Shown here: positions 7,184-13,261 of the stretch, piece after piece
How positions within the stretch are numbered: position 1 is the stretch's first letter
Layout: the number at the start of each line of letters is the position of its first letter
Assembly (NCBI GenBank): GCA_005884715.1
Contig: VAZZ01000170.1
Span: 1-14,709 of the forward strand
DNA: 14,709 nucleotides
Source of the DNA: Alphaproteobacteria bacterium
GTDB lineage: Bacteria; Pseudomonadota; Alphaproteobacteria; Rhizobiales; Aestuariivirgaceae
Reading direction: 5' to 3'
Position numbers and translations under genes: made by a program
The notes under the pieces: generated by a model
Databases searched by the model: none
Told to the model about the DNA's origin: nothing
The model's input: only the letters and a program-made list of their open reading frames with translations

Positions 7184-8332
7184 CTAGCATCCCAGCATGC
7201 GTTCGGCCACGCGCCTGAAGATCGCGCGCGAGGTCACCAGCTTGTCGAGCGAGACATGCTCGTCGATCCGCCCGCTCATGCCGATCTCGCCCGGGCCAAT
7301 GATCACCATCGGCAGATCGAGTGCGGGACAGATGACGGCGGCATCCGAATAATAAGCGACGCCGGCAGGGCCATCCGCCCTGCCCAGGACATCGGCGCAA
7401 GCCGCCAGGCTTTCCTTAACGAAAGGATGATCGTCCGGCGTGTCGACTGGCGGCTTCATATCGAGCACTTCGATGGAGATATGCGGACCCGCAAGGGTGG
7501 CCACCTCCTTCATCACGGCTTCGGCGGCAAGGCCGGGCACCAGCCGCACATCGACATCGCAGGATGCTTCCGGCGCAATGAATGGGGCCCCGATCCCGCC
7601 TCTGATCAGCCCGATCGTTATGGTGGGCGGCTTCAGATGGCGATGGGCCGGCGCGTTCAAATCGAGATCATGCAATTTGTCGATAAACCGGGCGAGGCGG
7701 ACAATGGCGTTGCCGCGGTCATCCTTGCGGCCTTCGGTGAAGGCGCCATGCTGATATTCGCCCTTGGCGGTCGCGCGGAACCACAGCGGGCCCTTCTCCG
7801 CCACAAGAACGGCAAGGCCGGTTGGCTCGCTCACCAGGAGCGAGCCTATGCCCTCGAAGCGGCGGTCGCTCACCAGCCGCTTGGCACCGAGGCAGCTTGA
7901 ATTCTCCGCCGCCGTGAAAGCCAGCATGAGATCGCCTTTGGGCCTGATACCTCGGCGAGCGAGATCGATCAGCGACAAGGCCATCGCCGCCATGCCGCCC
8001 TTCATGTCCGCCGAACCCCGGCCATAGAGGAACGGCCCATCGATCTCGCCGGCAAAAGGATCTCGGCTCCATCTCTCGCGCTCGACCCCGATCGTGTCGA
8101 AATGAGCGCTCATGGCAAGGCCCGGCCGCTCGCCCGTCCCCGCGAGGCGGGCCGACAGGTTGACGCGCCCCGGTCCGATTTCGTCGAGGACCGGCTCGAT
8201 GCCGGCCTCGGACAGTTTCCGCGCCATGATCCGCGCGGCGCGAATTTCATTGCCCGGCGGGTCGATGGTGTTCTCGGCAATGAGCGCCCTTGTAAGCGCA
8301 ATGGTTTCTTCGGCGTCTTCCGTCAGGCTCAT
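7184..8332 (-). CDS. M20 family metallopeptidase/deacylase (ArgE/DapE-like)
   Basis: 382 aa cytoplasmic zinc hydrolase of the M20 family, whose members cleave N-acyl amino acids or small peptides. Metal and catalytic positions are His77 in SAHFDT, Asp109 in GRGSADMKGG, catalytic Glu143 in TAAENSS, Glu169 in SEPTG and His359 near the C-terminus in RIDEHVS. His195 in YQHGAF is in the dimerisation domain. The residue after the catalytic Glu, normally a second Glu that binds zinc, is Asn144. The start at 8332 is preceded by AAGGGG about nine bases upstream. The gene has the same orientation as the peptide transporter operon and lies 518 bases upstream of it, separated only by the xthA remnant, so its product may hydrolyse what the transporter brings in. 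It cannot be called argE or dapE; true pathway copies are usually elsewhere. Confidence 0.92.
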   Translation of the reverse strand: MSLTEDAEETIALTRALIAENTIDPPGNEIRAARIMARKLSEAGIEPVLDEIGPGRVNLSARLAGTGERPGLAMSAHFDTIGVERERWSRDPFAGEIDGPFLYGRGSADMKGGMAAMALSLIDLARRGIRPKGDLMLAFTAAENSSCLGAKRLVSDRRFEGIGSLLVSEPTGLAVLVAEKGPLWFRATAKGEYQHGAFTEGRKDDRGNAIVRLARFIDKLHDLDLNAPAHRHLKPPTITIGLIRGGIGAPFIAPEASCDVDVRLVPGLAAEAVMKEVATLAGPHISIEVLDMKPPVDTPDDHPFVKESLAACADVLGRADGPAGVAYYSDAAVICPALDLPMVIIGPGEIGMSGRIDEHVSLDKLVTSRAIFRRVAERMLGC

Positions 8333-8433
8333 GCCCCATAACCCCTTATCATCTCTCCCCCTCGCGAGCGCTAAATCTTGACCTCATCGAACTCCCGCCG
8401 GAATGCCGTAGCCAAATTTGCCGCGCTTGAACA

Positions 8434-8450
8434 GCCAGCAGGCAGCTGGC
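8434..8450. promoter_or_regulatory. Inverted repeat upstream of the M20 gene
   Basis: GCCAGC (8434-8439) and GCTGGC (8445-8450) are perfect 6-bp arms around AGGCA, about 100 bases upstream of the M20 start. This could be an operator or a leader hairpin for the peptidase gene. There is no further support. Confidence 0.25.
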
Positions 8451-8521
8451 GTCTAGAATGTTCCATCGCGCATGGCGAGGAAGAGCGTTCAAACCGCAAG
8501 TGAAAGTATCATTCGAAGAAT

Positions 8522-8556
8522 TGCGCGCCATAAAAGAAGATTTACGCGCCACAAAA
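8522..8556. repeat. Short tandem direct repeat with a 21-bp period
   Basis: TGCGCGCCATAAAA (8522-8535) and TACGCGCCACAAAA (8543-8556) agree at 12 of 14 positions, with starts exactly 21 bases apart, two helical turns. They lie just before the palindrome at 8560-8573 and upstream of the DUF2171-like gene. The arrangement resembles paired activator or repressor sites on one DNA face, but no cognate regulator is identified. Confidence 0.4.
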
Positions 8557-8559
8557 AAT

Positions 8560-8573
8560 GTACGCTAGCGTAC
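8560..8573. promoter_or_regulatory. Perfect 14-bp palindrome, candidate operator (site A)
   Basis: GTACGCTAGCGTAC is its own reverse complement. It lies 118 bases upstream of the DUF2171-like start. A closely related sequence occurs at 9206-9223: over the shared window TGTACGCTNGNGTAC only two bases differ. Two copies, both ahead of small genes, suggest a common DNA-binding protein. Confidence 0.45.
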
Positions 8574-8691
8574 TTTCCGCGATTGCTGGCTCCTTCGCAG
8601 AAATTTTGTTTGCACCGCCAGCCGGAAGGTGACAGAATTTTTTTTACACGAAGAGAGAAGCAACCATCCTCTCTTTCTGTTGGAGGCATGC

Positions 8692-8919
8692 ATGACGGCC
8701 TCAATTCACCAGATCCCGCTTCGAGACGATCCGATCACCCGTGTTTGCAAGGAAATGAAGATCATAACTACTGATGGTCGCTGTGCCGGGCATGTCAGCC
8801 GGTGCACGTCGAACCAGATCTTCACCATCGAATCCGGCCCGCCGATCCCCAAAGAGTGGATAAGGCGGGTGGATCGGGAGGTCTATATTTCAAAGCGTTG
8901 GTACGAATTGGTGCATTGA
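8692..8919 (+). CDS. Small DUF2171-like protein
   Basis: 75 aa. The ATG at 8692 is chosen because GGAGG (8682-8686) lies five bases upstream; the open frame goes further up but lacks a ribosome site. Residues 19-70 follow the pattern I know for DUF2171 (PRC-barrel-like small proteins): CKEMKIITTDGRCAGHVSR, then a beta strand QIFTIES, then PIPKEWIRRVDREVYISK, matching the domain's 'G..V...DG..VG.V' start and 'IP..W...VD..V.L.K' end. The family's function is unknown. No signal peptide or membrane helix is seen. It leads a pair with the gene at 8950, 30 bases downstream. The match is from memory of the family pattern. Confidence 0.8.
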   Translation: MTASIHQIPLRDDPITRVCKEMKIITTDGRCAGHVSRCTSNQIFTIESGPPIPKEWIRRVDREVYISKRWYELVH

Positions 8920-8949
8920 AAAGAGGACGCCAAGTTGGGAGGTCTCGCC

Positions 8950-9153
8950 ATGAGTATCGTCCGTTTCACTTCGGATCAGCTGAAAAAAATCTATCGTGAA
9001 GTTGACCTTGAATGCGCGGAACTTGCGCGCCAGCAAGGCCCCGTGAGCGCAGCGCAAATGAACCTGATTGCAGCGCGAATTATGGAAGCGGCCCGCGACA
9101 AACCACCGGCAGTGACCCAACTCCTGAGCGTCGTCGGCCCGCACGGAACCTGA
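8950..9153 (+). CDS. Small hypothetical protein, probably alpha-helical
   Basis: 67 aa starting at the ATG at 8950, seven bases after GGGAGG (8937-8942). An in-frame alternative five codons upstream would overlap that ribosome site. The sequence looks helical, with two amphipathic stretches (FTSDQLKKIYREVDLECAEL at 6-25 and AAQMNLIAARIMEAARD at 34-50). It shows no motif, signal or membrane segment that I recognise. It sits 30 bases after the DUF2171-like gene and is followed at once by a candidate terminator, so the two probably form a bicistron. Function unknown. Confidence 0.75.
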   Translation: MSIVRFTSDQLKKIYREVDLECAELARQQGPVSAAQMNLIAARIMEAARDKPPAVTQLLSVVGPHGT

Positions 9154-9161
9154 TATTTGCG

Positions 9162-9196
9162 GCCCGGAGCGCCGGTCACCCCGCCGGCGGGCTTTT
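9162..9196 (+). terminator. Candidate Rho-independent terminator after the two-gene unit
   Basis: Nine bases after the stop at 9151-9153, a GC-rich hairpin can form between GCCCG (9162-9166) and CGGGC (9188-9192), supported by an inner CCGG/CCGG pairing across a bulge. A compact alternative is the palindrome CCCGCCGGCGGG (9180-9191). TTTT follows at 9193-9196. The T-tract is short, so strength is uncertain. Confidence 0.5.
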
Positions 9197-9205
9197 CTCG
9201 CCACA

Positions 9206-9223
9206 CTGTACGCTTGAGTACAG
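9206..9223. promoter_or_regulatory. Inverted repeat, candidate operator (site B)
   Basis: CTGTACGCTTGAGTACAG has perfect 6-bp arms CTGTAC and GTACAG and a 6-base centre. It lies 64 bases upstream of the small gene at 9288, just after the candidate terminator of the preceding unit. It resembles site A at 8560-8573 (TGTACGCT then GTAC in the same spacing). Confidence 0.45.
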
Positions 9224-9287
9224 ATCATTGTGCCATTGTTTCCGGAGTGCTTTGTAGAAGCTGACCAATATGGGAGGCGCAAACCCG

Positions 9288-9479
9288 ATGCCAAATCAAT
9301 CCCGATTATCTGCGAGGCGGCTGGAAAAACTTACTCATCAGGCAAAGCGAGCGCGGCATCTTGCAGTCGAATATTCCGGCACGCTCGCCTCCGATCTCTA
9401 TCTCGAGCATGCGAAAAGCTGCGAAGCCAAAGCCCATGCTCTTCAGGCAGCGGCCGTCAAAACCGTGAAGAAGGGCTGA
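9288..9479 (+). CDS. Small basic hypothetical protein
   Basis: 63 aa from the ATG at 9288, ten bases after GGGAGG (9272-9277). An upstream in-frame start at 9270 would place the ribosome site inside the gene. The protein is basic and helical (RLSARRLEKLTHQAKRARHL at 6-25; the end is AVKTVKKG), with a heptad-like run of Ala and Leu. It has no recognised domain. Its charge would suit a nucleic-acid- or membrane-associated role, but that is speculation. It has its own leader with palindrome site B, so it is probably transcribed separately from the genes before it. Confidence 0.72.
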   Translation: MPNQSRLSARRLEKLTHQAKRARHLAVEYSGTLASDLYLEHAKSCEAKAHALQAAAVKTVKKG

Positions 9480-9628
9480 TCCGGCGCCTGACGCAGCACA
9501 CGAAGCCTGCCGCTTATTATCTTGGATTATCCGGCGGGAAAAGCTTACAAATGCAAAGGCTTTTTTACGGGATGGCGGAGCCGAATATGCGCGATTGTTC
9601 GTTCAGCAGATAGATATTCGACAAATGC

Positions 9629-9871
9629 ATGGCAAGATATTTCTTCAATCTGAGATCGCCCGATAAATTTATTCCCGACACGGAAGGCCAGGAATTCGCC
9701 AATCTGGTTGCGGCCAAGGAGGATGGTTTGATTGCCGTGCGGGAGATATTGTCGGAACTTGTGAAGAGCGGCGGAGTGATCGACACCAGCGCGTTGGAGA
9801 TTACCGATGCCAGCGGGACGGTCCGCGCCACAATCCCGCTTCGCGAGGCGCTGAGATTCTCAGCTGAGTAG
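9629..9871 (+). CDS. DUF6894 family small protein
   Basis: 80 aa. The start MARYFFNLRSPDKFIPDTEG, the acidic 'D.EG.E' turn, the middle helix with LVAAKEDGLIAVREILSEL, and the ending LEITDASGTVRATIPLREAL match the short DUF6894 proteins common in rhizobia and Methylobacterium, including their usual length. Function is unknown. No Shine-Dalgarno is seen before the ATG at 9629, but the family always starts at this point (M-x-R-Y-F-F), which fixes the start. It stands alone between two gaps of about 150 bases. Confidence 0.88.
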   Translation: MARYFFNLRSPDKFIPDTEGQEFANLVAAKEDGLIAVREILSELVKSGGVIDTSALEITDASGTVRATIPLREALRFSAE

Positions 9872-9914
9872 ACCCCCCGCTTGCCGGCGATGCGCGTAGT
9901 TCCAGTCAGGATTT

Positions 9915-9939
9915 GGAACCAATCTCCCAGATTGGCGTT
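9915..9939 (+). promoter_or_regulatory. EcfG-type (general stress response sigma) promoter
   Basis: GGAAC (9915-9919), a 16-base spacer and CGTT (9936-9939) match the alphaproteobacterial EcfG consensus GGAAC-N16/17-CGTT at every position. The predicted start of transcription is about 80 bases upstream of the small gene at 10027. The spacer also contains the perfect inverted repeat CCAATCT/AGATTGG (9919-9925 and 9929-9935), which may be chance. Confidence 0.7.
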
Positions 9940-10026
9940 GGCCAAAACGCGCAACCGGCGCCGGCCCCTGAGTCGCGGCGCCCAATCTCATGACGGAGGA
10001 CGATTAGAGCTCGAAGGAGAAAAGCG

Positions 10027-10284
10027 ATGAGATGCGATATTCGAGAACCCTATGTGCTCAAAGCCATGGGCAAGGCCTGCGCCGTGATCATGGCCAGCAA
10101 AGGCCAGCTCAATGACAACGACCGGTGCGACATCGCCGACCGGATCGTGGCCGGCGCGTCCGCCGGCGAGACCAGCGTCGAGAAACTTGTTGCCCTTGCG
10201 GTGATGAGTCCTCGTGATATGGATCATCCCGACCCATTCGCCGACATTAGTAGATCTACTTTCCCAATCTCCGCGAGCCGGTAA
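10027..10284 (+). CDS. Small hypothetical protein, predicted general stress response target
   Basis: 85 aa from the ATG at 10027, seven bases after AAGGAG (10014-10019). The N-terminal 60 residues look like a compact helical fold (YVLKAMGKACAVIMASKGQL at 9-28; DRCDIADRIVAGASAGETSV at 32-51). The last 20 residues are unlike it, because the reading frame runs 29 bases into the 3' end of the convergent small membrane protein gene. The original stop may have been lost. A perfect EcfG-type promoter lies upstream, so stress induction is likely. I recognise no domain. Confidence 0.72.
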   Translation: MRCDIREPYVLKAMGKACAVIMASKGQLNDNDRCDIADRIVAGASAGETSVEKLVALAVMSPRDMDHPDPFADISRSTFPISASR

Positions 10285-10459
10285 GTACGACCAGTCCTGC
10301 CACGGCAAGGATGATGCCCCAATAGATCCAGGCCGTCTAGTTGATCATGAAGCTTTCGGCGCGGTAGGGGAAGTAGCCACTGCCCTGCCCGATCCAAACG
10401 AGACCTAGCAAGACCATCAGGCAGCCCAATATGGACAGGATAATCCGAATTATTTTCAT
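10256..10459 (-). pseudogene. Small two-helix membrane protein interrupted by an in-frame TAG
   Basis: The frame from the ATG at 10459 reads MKIIRIILSILGCLMVLLGL, then VWIGQGSGYFPYRAESFMIN, then TAG at codon 41 (10337-10339), then TAWIYWGIILAVAGLVVLTG and a basic tail to TAG at 10256-10258. The two halves form two membrane helices joined by a short loop, like the roughly 65-residue proteins with 'WIGQG.GY.P.SFM' that I know from proteobacteria, which are unbroken. CAG (Gln) to TAG is the likely change, since 'SFMINQT' is a usual sequence there. AAGGAG lies six bases before the ATG, and the gene starts three bases after the glycosyltransferase stop, so the two are translationally linked. As it stands only a 40-residue single-helix peptide would be made. 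Confidence 0.75.
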
Positions 10460-10462
10460 GGC

Positions 10463-12298
10463 TCACTCCTTCTGCCTCTTCTCGGCGACCTGAGGCTTCA
10501 TCCGCGACATTCCATGCGGCGTCTTCGCCCAATGCCGCGCCGCGGTGAAATATTGCAGCACCGCCAGCCAGGTAGCGGCCGAGATCATCAGCCAGTAGAG
10601 GGGTGCGGTCAGAATTGTCGTCACCCAGGACACATTGCGGCCGAGAAACAGTGTGGCCCTGATGGCAGAAGCCATGGCCACCATGTAAGCGAAAGACGCA
10701 ACTAGTCCATAGAGCGCCAGCAGGAATAGCCAGAGACGGCTGGCTGCCTCGATATCCAGCATCAGAAGGACAGCGGTGCTCGCGATCCAGGCGAGGAAGA
10801 AGGGATGCAGGAGGGCTACGACGATGGCGCCCGCAGTGAGCGCCTGGGTCAACAGGAAATTGCGCCCGCCCAACTCACGCCACATCTTCACCGGCGAGCG
10901 CATGTTGACGATCGCGGTCTGCAGCACGCCTTTGACCCAGCGGACACGCTGTGCCATCCAGTCCCTGAAACGGCACGGCGCCTCTTCGCGCGTGATCATC
11001 GGGACCAAAGCGGTGCGAAAGCCCATGCGGGCGAGACGCACGCTGAGGCCTGAGTCCCTCGCCATATTATGCGCATCGAAAGCAGCCGCCTGGCGCAAGG
11101 TTGCGGTGCGGTAGTGAGCGGAGACGCCAGTAAACAGCAGCGGGCTTCCGAATTGGGCGAGCCGGGGAAACAGGAGCTTGAACAGATAGGCATATTCGAC
11201 GGCGCATTGACGCGTCAGCCAGTTCTCGTTGCGATTGTAGTAGGCAAGCTGCGTCTGCAGACAGGCAACAGTCTTCGGCGCCAGCGCGAAAGCGGCGGCG
11301 ATGCGGCGCAACTGGTCGGGAGTGGGAACACTGTCGGCATCATAGACGGCGATCAATTCGCCGCGCGCGAAAGGCAAGGCAAAGTTCAAGGCCTTGTGCC
11401 TTGTCTGCGGCACGCTCTTTGGCACGATGATGACTTCAGTGTGGGACGGCAGGCGAAGCCCGTCGAAGAATTTGAGCGCCGCCTGGTCCTCGGCCTCGAT
11501 GATGAATTTGACGTCGAGCTTGGCCTGGGGATAGGCGAGCGCGCCCATGGCACGCACCATCTGATCGGCCACTTTCGCCTCGCGCAGAAGCGGAATAAGG
11601 ACGCTGTAGACGGGCAAATCATCATCAGCGAACTTTGTGGCAGCCGGTGGCTGCGGCAGTTTCGCCGGCAGCAGGCTCCAGATCTTCACGCCGATGGCGA
11701 GAGCGAAGAGCGCCAGCATCACGGCGAAGGCCACCACTTCACCCGTCGCGCGGTCCCACATCATGCCGAAGGCAATAAGCGCCAATCCCAGAACCAGCCA
11801 CAAAGCCTCCTTGGCCGCAAAGGCCTGGGCGGCGGAATAATGCGGAAAGCGGTTCTTCAGGCCCCAAAGCGCATGGTTGGTGAGCTCGCTTTCCTGGCCG
11901 GCCAGCAACTCGCGTAACATGGTACGCTCCGTCGCTATGGCCGAAACGGTCAGCCCCTGTTCGGCGGCATAGGCCTTGGCACGCTCACCCGCCGCCACAA
12001 AACTGACGCGGCCCGGCTCCCAGGAAATCGGTACCACGCGATGGCGCATGGCCTGCTGGGCTTCCGCCGGCGTCATGCGCCGGACGGCCTCGAGCAATTG
12101 AGCGGAAGTGGGGATGCTCGGCAAAGCACGGCGCGCTGGAGACACGGTTTTCCGGTCCCCGCTCCCTGAGCGCGTCGTCTCTTTAGGCCCCGTTGCCACT
12201 GTGCCGTCCAGGCTATGTCCGCCACCTGCAGGATGTAGGTTTTGACGGCAATTGCAACACAATTCCGCCTCACTCTTCTCGTCCTCGTTCCATCTCAT
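10463..12298 (-). CDS. Membrane GT2 glycosyltransferase, cellulose-synthase-like, with GspE/MshEN-like N-terminal region
   Basis: 611 aa from the furthest ATG. Residues about 60-160 resemble the N-terminal domain of type II secretion ATPase GspE (HRVVPISWEPGRVSFVAAG, then a helix and SAAQAF). Two membrane helices (165-180, 188-210) precede the GT2 domain with YSVLIPLLRE (231-240), DAD at 320-322, ARD at 413-415 in the place of the usual TED, and QRVRW at 450-454. Four or so C-terminal helices follow (485-512, 521-545, 556-582). It should polymerise or transfer sugars at the inner membrane, with unknown product. The first 50 residues look non-native and have no ribosome site; GTG at 12145 (residue 52) is a plausible real start and would leave room for promoters before the divergent YbaY-META gene. 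It is followed after three bases by a small membrane protein gene. Confidence 0.9.
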   Translation of the reverse strand: MRWNEDEKSEAELCCNCRQNLHPAGGGHSLDGTVATGPKETTRSGSGDRKTVSPARRALPSIPTSAQLLEAVRRMTPAEAQQAMRHRVVPISWEPGRVSFVAAGERAKAYAAEQGLTVSAIATERTMLRELLAGQESELTNHALWGLKNRFPHYSAAQAFAAKEALWLVLGLALIAFGMMWDRATGEVVAFAVMLALFALAIGVKIWSLLPAKLPQPPAATKFADDDLPVYSVLIPLLREAKVADQMVRAMGALAYPQAKLDVKFIIEAEDQAALKFFDGLRLPSHTEVIIVPKSVPQTRHKALNFALPFARGELIAVYDADSVPTPDQLRRIAAAFALAPKTVACLQTQLAYYNRNENWLTRQCAVEYAYLFKLLFPRLAQFGSPLLFTGVSAHYRTATLRQAAAFDAHNMARDSGLSVRLARMGFRTALVPMITREEAPCRFRDWMAQRVRWVKGVLQTAIVNMRSPVKMWRELGGRNFLLTQALTAGAIVVALLHPFFLAWIASTAVLLMLDIEAASRLWLFLLALYGLVASFAYMVAMASAIRATLFLGRNVSWVTTILTAPLYWLMISAATWLAVLQYFTAARHWAKTPHGMSRMKPQVAEKRQKE

Positions 12299-12318
12299 TT
12301 TGATGCAGGGGAAGGTGT

Positions 12319-13092
12319 ATGGGCCGTCAAGACACCGGCAAATCTGTATCGCGACGTAAGCTCATTGGCTTTGCTGCCGCGGCGATCGTCATGCCCTCCC
12401 GGCTGGCGCTGGCCCGCGCCAAAACGCTGCGCGGCAGCGTCTCATATGTCGAGCGAATCGCACTTCCGCCCGATGCCATACTGGAAGTCAGGCTCATCGA
12501 TGTGTCGCTCGCCGATGCACCGGCGACGACCATCGCGGTTACCCGCGTGAAGACGCGCCATCGCCTGCCCATTCCCTATCGCCTGCGCTTCGATGATGCG
12601 CGAATCAAGCCCGGTCGTTCCTATGCCCTTCACGCGCGCATCACTGTCAACGGCCGGTTGTGGTTCATTAGCGCGACACGCCATGCCGCCTTTACCGGCA
12701 AGCCCGATAAAACGGATATCCGAGTCGAAAGGGTCACATCGGAAAAATCCGCGGCATCGAATCCGAGCGGCAAGTGGCTCGCCGAATCGATCCACGGCCA
12801 TGGCGTCATCGCCAACCTGCAGACGGTGATCGACATCGCTGCGGACGGAAAGGTCACCGGCAGCGGCGGCTGCAACAGGATCGCCGGCAAGGCTGAGATC
12901 TCCGGCGAGCGCATCAGCTTCGGACCGATGATTTCGACCAAGATGGCCTGCGCACCGGCGATCATGGACCAGGAGAGCAAGTTTCTTGCGGCGCTGGGCG
13001 ATGCCAGGCACTGGCAGCTCGAGAGTCAAAAAAACAAGCTTGTCCTGTTCAACGCCAATAGCAGGCCAATTCTCGTTCTCGCCAGAATGTGA
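12319..13092 (+). CDS. Exported YbaY-META (HslJ-type) two-domain protein
   Basis: 257 aa. SRRKLIGFAAAAIVM (11-25) looks like a twin-arginine or Sec signal, followed by ALA and a likely cleavage near residue 33. Residues 36-135 fit the YbaY-type domain (LRGSVSYVERIALPPDAILE, LPIPYRLRFD, SYALHARITV, GRLWFIS). Residues 148-257 fit a META domain (GKWLAES, VTGSGGCNRIAG, FGPMISTKMACAP, ESKFLAAL, LVLFN). META/HslJ proteins are linked to heat and drug tolerance in the envelope; the molecular role is unclear. The ATG at 12319 follows GGGGAAGG closely. It is divergent from the glycosyltransferase gene. The family call is firm, the exact export route less so. Confidence 0.9.
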   Translation: MGRQDTGKSVSRRKLIGFAAAAIVMPSRLALARAKTLRGSVSYVERIALPPDAILEVRLIDVSLADAPATTIAVTRVKTRHRLPIPYRLRFDDARIKPGRSYALHARITVNGRLWFISATRHAAFTGKPDKTDIRVERVTSEKSAASNPSGKWLAESIHGHGVIANLQTVIDIAADGKVTGSGGCNRIAGKAEISGERISFGPMISTKMACAPAIMDQESKFLAALGDARHWQLESQKNKLVLFNANSRPILVLARM

Positions 13093-13115
13093 CGGGCGGC
13101 CCGAGAGAAGCGGCA

Positions 13116-13243
13116 ATGAAGATCAGAAAAACAATCCGTGGCCCGCGATCATCCTTGGCGGGATATGGTCGCTTTCCTGGCACTCTGCATTGGCGCAGGA
13201 TTCCCGTCGCTTTAGGCTTTTTTTTGCCGCGGGAAGGTTGTAG
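13116..13243 (+). pseudogene. Possible frameshifted small secreted protein (signal-peptide remnant)
   Basis: The ATG at 13116 gives MKIRKT in one frame. Another frame carries WPAIILGGIWSLSWHSALAQ, which has the hydrophobic core and ALA cleavage site of a signal peptide, ending at TAG 13241-13243. Adding one A to the A5 run at 13127-13131 would join them into a complete signal peptide followed by only about 14 residues. It could be a decayed gene, a homopolymer error, or coincidence. A T8 run lies at 13218-13225. Confidence 0.3.
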
Positions 13244-13261
13244 GGCCTTGACGGCAATACA

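Larger units (their letters stand above)
8333..8691. other. Divergent intergenic region with several candidate regulatory elements
   Basis: This 359-base gap separates the M20 gene (-) from the small-gene cluster (+). I see no convincing gene in it. It contains the inverted repeat at 8434-8450, a direct repeat at 8522-8556 and a 14-bp palindrome at 8560-8573. Part of it, roughly 8500-8660, is visibly richer in A and T than the genes around it, as expected for promoters. No clear sigma-70 hexamer pair stands out. Confidence 0.6.

Noticed and set aside
8472..8774. 100-codon open frame on the + strand in the regulatory region
   Set aside because: It covers the palindrome and direct repeat, overlaps the DUF2171-like gene in another frame, and its translation has no family signature.
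9206..9223. LuxR-type quorum-sensing box
   Set aside because: CTGT and ACAG arms are present, but the spacing is N10 rather than the N8 of the classic lux box, and no luxR/luxI gene is in the window.
8890..9294. 134-codon open frame on the - strand across the small genes
   Set aside because: Antisense to genes with good ribosome sites and has none itself; spans the candidate terminator.
78..10339. Stop codon reassignment explaining the internal TAA and TAG
   Set aside because: Two different stop codons would have to be recoded, while TAA and TAG also end well-formed genes here (for example TAG for the solute-binding protein genes at 5026 and 14158).
11069..11917. 282-codon open frame on the + strand inside the glycosyltransferase gene
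   Set aside because: Antisense shadow; translation is rich in Arg, Gln and Gly without a domain.
13218..13225. T8 run as a Rho-independent terminator of the YbaY-META gene
   Set aside because: No stable hairpin directly precedes the run.
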